Of a stretch of DNA of 23,786 nt, positions 20,312-23,786 are shown in pieces; position 1 is the first letter of the stretch; the number at the start of each line of letters is the position of its first letter. Source of the DNA: a virus; the IMG/VR virus record IMGVR_UViG_3300035182_000635, positions 1 through 23,786 of that record; one strand, given 5' to 3'. The position numbers and the translations under genes were made by a program. The notes under the pieces are model-generated. The model did not search any database, was not told where the DNA came from, and was given only the letters and a program-made list of their open reading frames with translations.

Positions 20312-20610
20312 GCGTCATTCTTAACCTCTCTCAACTTCGCCAAGCCGTCACCCTCCTAGAAGGCGCCGAAGATTCTACCCTTACCATCAAGGAGCTGCAA
20401 GACGGCGTCTACGCATGGTCAACCGACTATCCCGAAGAAGGCTCCGTTCGGCTGTCAGCTGAGCCGACCTTGTCATTTGAAGATAAGGTTCTCGAAGACG
20501 CTTTTACTTCGATGATCAACCTGCTCGAGCACTATGACAAGGAAGATGAAGAGGATGTTCAACTGTCGCTGTTTGACGACGATGACAACTTTGTCGTCAA
20601 AGGTGTCTGA
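20308..20610 (+). CDS. Small acidic protein with clamp-binding-like motif
   Basis: 100 residues, strongly acidic toward the end (HYDKEDEEDVQLSLFDDDD). QLSLF at about residues 85-89 exactly fits the bacterial sliding-clamp-binding consensus Q-L-[SD]-L-F. This suggests docking on the host beta clamp or on a phage clamp; the protein could act in replication or, like T4 gp33, in clamp-coupled late transcription, but sequence similarity to gp33 was not seen. It overlaps uvsW by ATGA and the Nudix gene by one base, so is in one translational unit. Confidence 0.55.
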   Translation: MSVILNLSQLRQAVTLLEGAEDSTLTIKELQDGVYAWSTDYPEEGSVRLSAEPTLSFEDKVLEDAFTSMINLLEHYDKEDEEDVQLSLFDDDDNFVVKGV

Positions 20611-21080
20611 TGGTCACGTACACCCTTGCATTCATCTTTGACCCGCAAGGCAATGTAGCGCTGGTCCGTAAGAATCGGCCTGCTAACTTAGCAAGTAAGT
20701 GGAACGGCATTGGCGGCAAGATCGAGCCAGATGATATCAACCACTTCATCGCTGCTGCGCGCAAGCTGAAAGAGGAAGCTGACATCGACATCGAACCTAC
20801 GCTGCTTAAGTTAGTGGGCGTCTACGGCGGTGACGGCTATGAGATCCGCGTGATGGGCGCAATCATTCCGTCCTTGGCTAACGTCAAGACGATGACGGAT
20901 GAGGAGGTTAGGGTCATCGAGTACAACTTCCTCTTTGAGAACGGTGACGGTTTGCTGCTTGATAAGCACGCTCTCATGTTCTTGCAAGCCGCATACATTG
21001 CGGTGCACACCGATAGGAACTTCCTCGCGGTGATCACAGACAAGACGGGCAGTTTGCAAGACGGCCAAGTCGAGTTATAA
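20610..21080 (+). CDS. Nudix-family protein with imperfect Nudix box
   Basis: 156 residues. The fold markers are good: LAFIFDPQGNVALVRKNRP, then WNGIGGKIEPDD and ARKLKEEADIDI. The Nudix box (consensus G-x5-E-x7-R-E-U-x-E-E-x-G-U) is degenerate: Asp replaces the first Glu, there is one extra residue before the Arg, R-K replaces R-E, and the Gly near the end is Asp. The E-E pair (55-56) that binds metal is kept. It could hydrolyse nucleoside diphosphate derivatives with altered efficiency or bind a nucleotide only. AAAGG lies before ATG 20610. Confidence 0.75.
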   Translation: MVTYTLAFIFDPQGNVALVRKNRPANLASKWNGIGGKIEPDDINHFIAAARKLKEEADIDIEPTLLKLVGVYGGDGYEIRVMGAIIPSLANVKTMTDEEVRVIEYNFLFENGDGLLLDKHALMFLQAAYIAVHTDRNFLAVITDKTGSLQDGQVEL

Positions 21081-21081
21081 T
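21054..21081 (+). promoter_or_regulatory. Candidate sigma70-type promoter
   Basis: TTGCAA (21054-21059), a 16-base spacer and TATAAT (21076-21081), overlapping the end of the Nudix gene. The predicted start (about 21088) is only a few bases before ATG 21094, which has no Shine-Dalgarno site. Confidence 0.35.
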
Positions 21082-21086
21082 CATAT

Positions 21087-21094
21087 TATTTATA
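21087..21094 (-). promoter_or_regulatory. Perfect late box TATAAATA on the minus strand
   Basis: The + strand reads TATTTATA. A minus-strand transcript from here would run antisense through the Nudix-like gene. No minus-strand gene lies nearby, so it is either an antisense RNA promoter or chance in an AT-rich gap. Confidence 0.3.
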
Positions 21095-21603
21095 TGACAC
21101 AAGTGTTACCTTGTTATGGCCATGCGTACTCTATCGATGATGTTACTAGCGTAGTCATTCCGCGGCATGCATGGTTCTATGACGTGCAGGTTAATGACTT
21201 CCTCCTCAAGCCGATTCACATGCTTGAGGAGACCACCGGACCCACGGTGACCGCACGGATCAATGGCACGGTCATCAATGTACCTGCAAGCTGGTACATC
21301 TTGATCGTCGATGATGAAACAAAGACCGTTGATACGGTGCTCATTACCCAGTGCGCGAGCTCTGCATTCAAAGCTTACTTGATGCACCCTAGCCTCAATC
21401 GTTACGAAGCTGTGAATGTCGAGCTGCTCGACCTCTCGCTAGACAAAGCTGTTGTGCACCTAACCATCCCGCGCTTGACGATGATCTGCCACCCAGTAGG
21501 CACGACCGTTACAAGCAAGGACTTACCCATGAACGTGCTGATTGGGCCTCAGGACATCGGGAAGCACATGGTTAACATGAGCGCTCAAGAGCTGCTGATT
21601 TGA
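21094..21603 (+). CDS. Hypothetical beta-rich phage protein
   Basis: 169 residues, not recognised. It has alternating strands: INGTVINVPASWYILIVDDE, TKTVDTVLITQCASSAF, VVHLTIPRLTMICHPVGTT, and a conserved-looking C-terminus MNVLIGPQDIGKHMVNMSAQ. The combination 'V-P-x-x-W-x-I-L-I-x-D' and 'M-x-C-H-P-V-G' gives the impression of a conserved family of T4-like phages of unknown role, but I cannot name it. There is no ribosome-binding site before ATG 21094. Confidence 0.55.
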   Translation: MTQVLPCYGHAYSIDDVTSVVIPRHAWFYDVQVNDFLLKPIHMLEETTGPTVTARINGTVINVPASWYILIVDDETKTVDTVLITQCASSAFKAYLMHPSLNRYEAVNVELLDLSLDKAVVHLTIPRLTMICHPVGTTVTSKDLPMNVLIGPQDIGKHMVNMSAQELLI

Positions 21604-21680
21604 CACACTGGATTAACGGACTACTTACATGCAACCCGTGTAATAGCTTTATGCGGCTTAGCTGTACATGCAAAGACAAT

Positions 21681-22256
21681 ATGACAGACAATATCCTTTC
21701 CACTTTAAGCGCTAGCGCTGATGCTCCTACTGGCACGTACGTAGGAGCAAATGTCTCCCCGTTCACAGCTGATCACCGCGAGCTCTTCTCCGCCATCAAG
21801 GGTCTATCAGGCTCTAAGATCGGCTCGAGCAAGCTGCACACTACGGTAATCTACAGCAAGCAGTATGTTGATCCTGCTCTGCTCGAACCTGCAATTGGGC
21901 TCTACAAGACGCCGATCAGGGCGAAGCTCATAGGCGCTGCAGCATTTGACGCGTTGCCTGATCCTGACGACTCGCGAGCTGCTGACGTAGCAGCTTTAGT
22001 CATCAAGCTCGAATGTCCTGAGCTTATGCAGCTGCACGCTGCTTGCAAGGATCTAGGCTGTACGCACACTTATCCTGAGCTTTCGCCGCACGTCTCGCTC
22101 TTCTACGGCGTGCCGAAGGCTGATTGTCATGCGGCTGTTGACAAGTTAAATGCTGCAATCACTGCGCTGCAAGAGCCTGTATACGTCGAGCTCACAAAGC
22201 TGTACGTTGAACCGATCAAGCCTGATTGGGCGGTGAAGAACACTACCGCGAAGTGA
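21681..22256 (+). CDS. acb1: Acb1-like anti-CBASS 2H phosphoesterase
   Basis: 191 residues from ATG 21681. The frame opens further upstream at TTG 21600 and ATG 21651, but those give a Cys-rich lead that does not fit the family. The opening PTGTYVGANVSPF matches the T4 57B/Acb1 style; two His motifs define a 2H phosphoesterase: SSKLHTTVIYSK (H-x-T) and ELSPHVSLFYG (H-x-S). Acb1 cleaves cyclic oligonucleotide signals and so blocks CBASS-mediated abortive infection. It is longer than the T4 protein (152) because of insertions in the middle. Other 2H enzymes (RNA ligase/CPDase type) cannot be excluded, but the phage context favours Acb1. Confidence 0.72.
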   Translation: MTDNILSTLSASADAPTGTYVGANVSPFTADHRELFSAIKGLSGSKIGSSKLHTTVIYSKQYVDPALLEPAIGLYKTPIRAKLIGAAAFDALPDPDDSRAADVAALVIKLECPELMQLHAACKDLGCTHTYPELSPHVSLFYGVPKADCHAAVDKLNAAITALQEPVYVELTKLYVEPIKPDWAVKNTTAK

Positions 22257-22337
22257 GCAATGCATGCATATGTTATTAGATTCACAATTGGTTGCATTTA
22301 AAGCCTTTGTAGTTTCAACCTCATTAGAGGAATAAGC
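22257..22337. other. Short intergenic gap with AT-rich leader
   Basis: 81 bases between the Acb1-like and UDG-like genes. It holds CATTTAAAG at 22295-22303, the inverse of the CTTTAAATG box seen before gp32, and the ribosome-binding site of the next gene. No clear -10/-35 pair or late box was found. Confidence 0.4.
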
Positions 22338-23072
22338 ATGGACGTTGAGCTGATTCATGACGTTGATGACGTTCCTGAGTGCACGGTCCTGCATAATGTT
22401 GAAGACCTAGGAGCGATCTACTCTGGCTTGTGGACCTCCATGCGAGGTAGCTACATCATCGAGGTTCCTAAGTCAGCTTGTAAACCGTATGAGCCAAAGC
22501 CAGACATGATCAAAGAGATGGCTGAGATTGCTTCAGAGCTTGACATGATAGGCACTACGGCCGATAAAAAGCACTTTGATCTTGTTGACTCAGAGGACGT
22601 GCGTAATCGCGCACTCGAGCGTTTCTACCTAGGGCGCAAGACCAAAGCGCCTGTAGGTGCAGGCAACTACGTGCCAGGCGTGAGGATAATGTTAGTAGGT
22701 GAACGGACAAGTCATCCTGAGAAGTGCAAGTACCATGCGCCGTTTTGCTCAGTAAAAGCCTCCTCCGGTTGGCTCAATAAGCTGCTGTGTGAAGCTAGCA
22801 TTGATGAGCGGGACCTCTTCTGGGTCAACGCCCTTGACAATGACGGGACGCCTGTTGACTTGGGCACGATGCATGCATATTTGAAACCTGGTGTAACTTT
22901 CGCTCTTGGGAAAGTTGCAGAACGGCAACTTGCTAGTTACAATCTAGCCTATGAAGCGTTTGCGCACCCGCAATATTGGAAACGCTTCAAGAGCAAGCAC
23001 CCCTACCCACTGATCAATGCACTAAAGCAACATGCACACCAGACACTATATTTTGAGGCATTGAATAAATGA
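22338..23072 (+). CDS. Uracil-DNA glycosylase superfamily-like protein
   Basis: 244 residues behind GAGGA (22327-22331). The N-terminal third (1-100) is acidic and not recognised. From about 112 it follows the UDG fold: GVRIMLVGERTSHPEK (motif 1, G-E), the APFC segment, SSGWLNKLLCEA, LFWVNALDNDGTPVD (strand W-V-N-A), VTFALGKVAERQL (A-L-G-K), and EAFAHPQYWKRF (motif 2, H-P-Q). This resembles family 4/mug-like enzymes and phage relatives, some of which are thought to act on modified bases. Whether it excises uracil is not known. The stop overlaps the next ATG (ATGA). Confidence 0.6.
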   Translation: MDVELIHDVDDVPECTVLHNVEDLGAIYSGLWTSMRGSYIIEVPKSACKPYEPKPDMIKEMAEIASELDMIGTTADKKHFDLVDSEDVRNRALERFYLGRKTKAPVGAGNYVPGVRIMLVGERTSHPEKCKYHAPFCSVKASSGWLNKLLCEASIDERDLFWVNALDNDGTPVDLGTMHAYLKPGVTFALGKVAERQLASYNLAYEAFAHPQYWKRFKSKHPYPLINALKQHAHQTLYFEALNK

Positions 23073-23786
23073 GCGATAACATTTTGTCTTTAGCAGATCT
23101 TCAAGGAAAGAAGACAGGCATTGACTTGTTACAACGTCGTTTGACGGATGATGAGCATTCACATGTTACGTCATGGGCTATGCTCCGAATGAATCAGCTT
23201 CGGAATTTAGGAATTGACTGTGAAACTATTCACGAGTCAATTAAACCTGAAGCCGAGTATGATGCTTGGCAAAAGTATGATGTCATTTATTGCTATCAAG
23301 ACATGGCCATGCTTAACTTCGTGAAGAGCAACATCGTCAACGTCTATGACATTGGCTTTGACAAGTCAGCGTGGTATTTCCAACGCATCATCTGGGACAA
23401 GCACAAGGATATCAAGATTGTGTCGCTTGACTGGCCTATGCTCGACTATGGTAAGCGTGGCAAGTACAAGTCAACGAGGCCTGTATGCTCGACGGCCTGG
23501 CGCAACACAGACTGGGGCCTGTATCAGCGTAAGTGTGACTCGATTACAGAGTGGATCTTAGATCCTGGCTTCACATACGCTAAAGGCAAGGTCAGGCACA
23601 TGGTCATGGGTGACTCACACGCTCACTCTGCTTACAAAGCTGGCTCGATGGTCATCCGCAAGGACGGTCGAACGCTCGCGGGCGTGATCAAGAAAGGCCT
23701 GCTTGCTGAGATCACCGATCATGGCTTTGACTTGGCTGACATCGACACGCTTACTTGCTACTACGGCAACATTGACATCCGACATC
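23069..23786 (+). CDS. GDSH-motif protein, possible SGNH-like hydrolase (cut at window end)
   Basis: 239 residues are visible and the frame is open at the right edge. Motifs: VIYCYQDMAMLNFVKSNIVN, a Trp-rich central part (STAWRNTDWGLYQRKCDSIT), and RHMVMGDSHAHSAYKAGSMV with G-D-S-H at 181-184 followed by RKDGRTLAGVIKKGL and YYGNIDIRH. The G-D-S at a strand-helix turn and the later N-I-D-x-R-H are like the catalytic Ser/His pattern of SGNH hydrolases, but the fold is not certain and I have not seen this family given a function. It is translationally coupled to the UDG-like gene, so the two may act in one nucleic-acid process. Confidence 0.5.
   Translation, partial: MSDNILSLADLQGKKTGIDLLQRRLTDDEHSHVTSWAMLRMNQLRNLGIDCETIHESIKPEAEYDAWQKYDVIYCYQDMAMLNFVKSNIVNVYDIGFDKSAWYFQRIIWDKHKDIKIVSLDWPMLDYGKRGKYKSTRPVCSTAWRNTDWGLYQRKCDSITEWILDPGFTYAKGKVRHMVMGDSHAHSAYKAGSMVIRKDGRTLAGVIKKGLLAEITDHGFDLADIDTLTCYYGNIDIRH

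Noticed and set aside
21600-21680. TTG 21600 or ATG 21651 as the start of the Acb1-like gene, or TTGACA at 21600 as a -35 box
   Set aside because: The added residues are Cys-rich and unlike the family; TTGACA has no acceptable -10 hexamer at 16-18 bases.
1-23786. tRNA genes, CRISPR arrays, insertion sequences
   Set aside because: No cloverleaf-like segment, repeat-spacer pattern or transposase was seen on either strand.

Overview
This window reads as a piece of a large T4-like myovirus (Straboviridae-like or a distant T4 relative) infecting a Gram-negative bacterium. Genes are packed tightly, almost all on the + strand, with ATGA stop/start overlaps. The T4 core set is recognisable: head completion gp4, small terminase gp16, large terminase gp17, single-stranded DNA-binding gp32, recombinase UvsX, mediator UvsY, helicase UvsW, a GroES-like co-chaperonin and a tail-tube-fold baseplate protein. 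T4-type late promoter boxes (TATAAATA and variants) occur through the window. The host cannot be named from the sequence.

Layout. 1-2866: tail end of a Vsr-like homing endonuclease, an LRR-like protein, a kinase-like protein and an unknown. 2874-4852: tube-like baseplate protein and gp4. 4866-5753: free-standing GIY-YIG homing endonuclease. 5750-9977: gp16 among several unknown proteins whose N-termini resemble T4 capsid-targeting peptides, plus a second kinase-like protein. 10001-11172: a ferritin-like/small-helical-domain fusion and a signal-peptide HNH nuclease, closed by a strong terminator. 11239-13432: gp17, broken into two ORFs by a split intein. 13433-13798: regulatory region with a 40-residue membrane protein, two candidate promoters, a perfect late promoter and a predicted pseudoknot upstream of gp32. 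13799-17471: gp32, terminator, deoxyribosyltransferase-like protein, UvsX, a small protein, GroES-like, UvsY, a small protein. 17461-18336: lytic transglycosylase, the only supported minus-strand gene. 18400-20311: UvsW, broken by a second, differently split intein. 20308-23786: small acidic protein with a clamp-binding-like motif, Nudix-like protein, unknown, Acb1-like anti-CBASS phosphoesterase, uracil-DNA-glycosylase-like protein, and a GDSH-motif protein running off the end.

How the genes work together. gp16/gp17 and gp4 package DNA and finish heads; the GroES-like protein would assist capsid protein folding; gp32, UvsX, UvsY and UvsW form the recombination-dependent replication machinery. 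Several short proteins may be packaged in the head and injected. The Acb1-like protein and possibly the exported nuclease act against host immunity or competing phages.

The strongest unusual signals are: (1) two naturally split inteins, one AceL-TerL-like with an early break in the large terminase and one with the conventional late break in UvsW, both inserted at the ATPase motif II; (2) late promoter boxes 4-6 bases before ATG codons that lack Shine-Dalgarno sites, predicting leaderless late mRNAs; (3) a gene-32-type leader pseudoknot; (4) a family of capsid-targeting-like N-termini. All functional calls come from reading motifs by eye; no database search was run.
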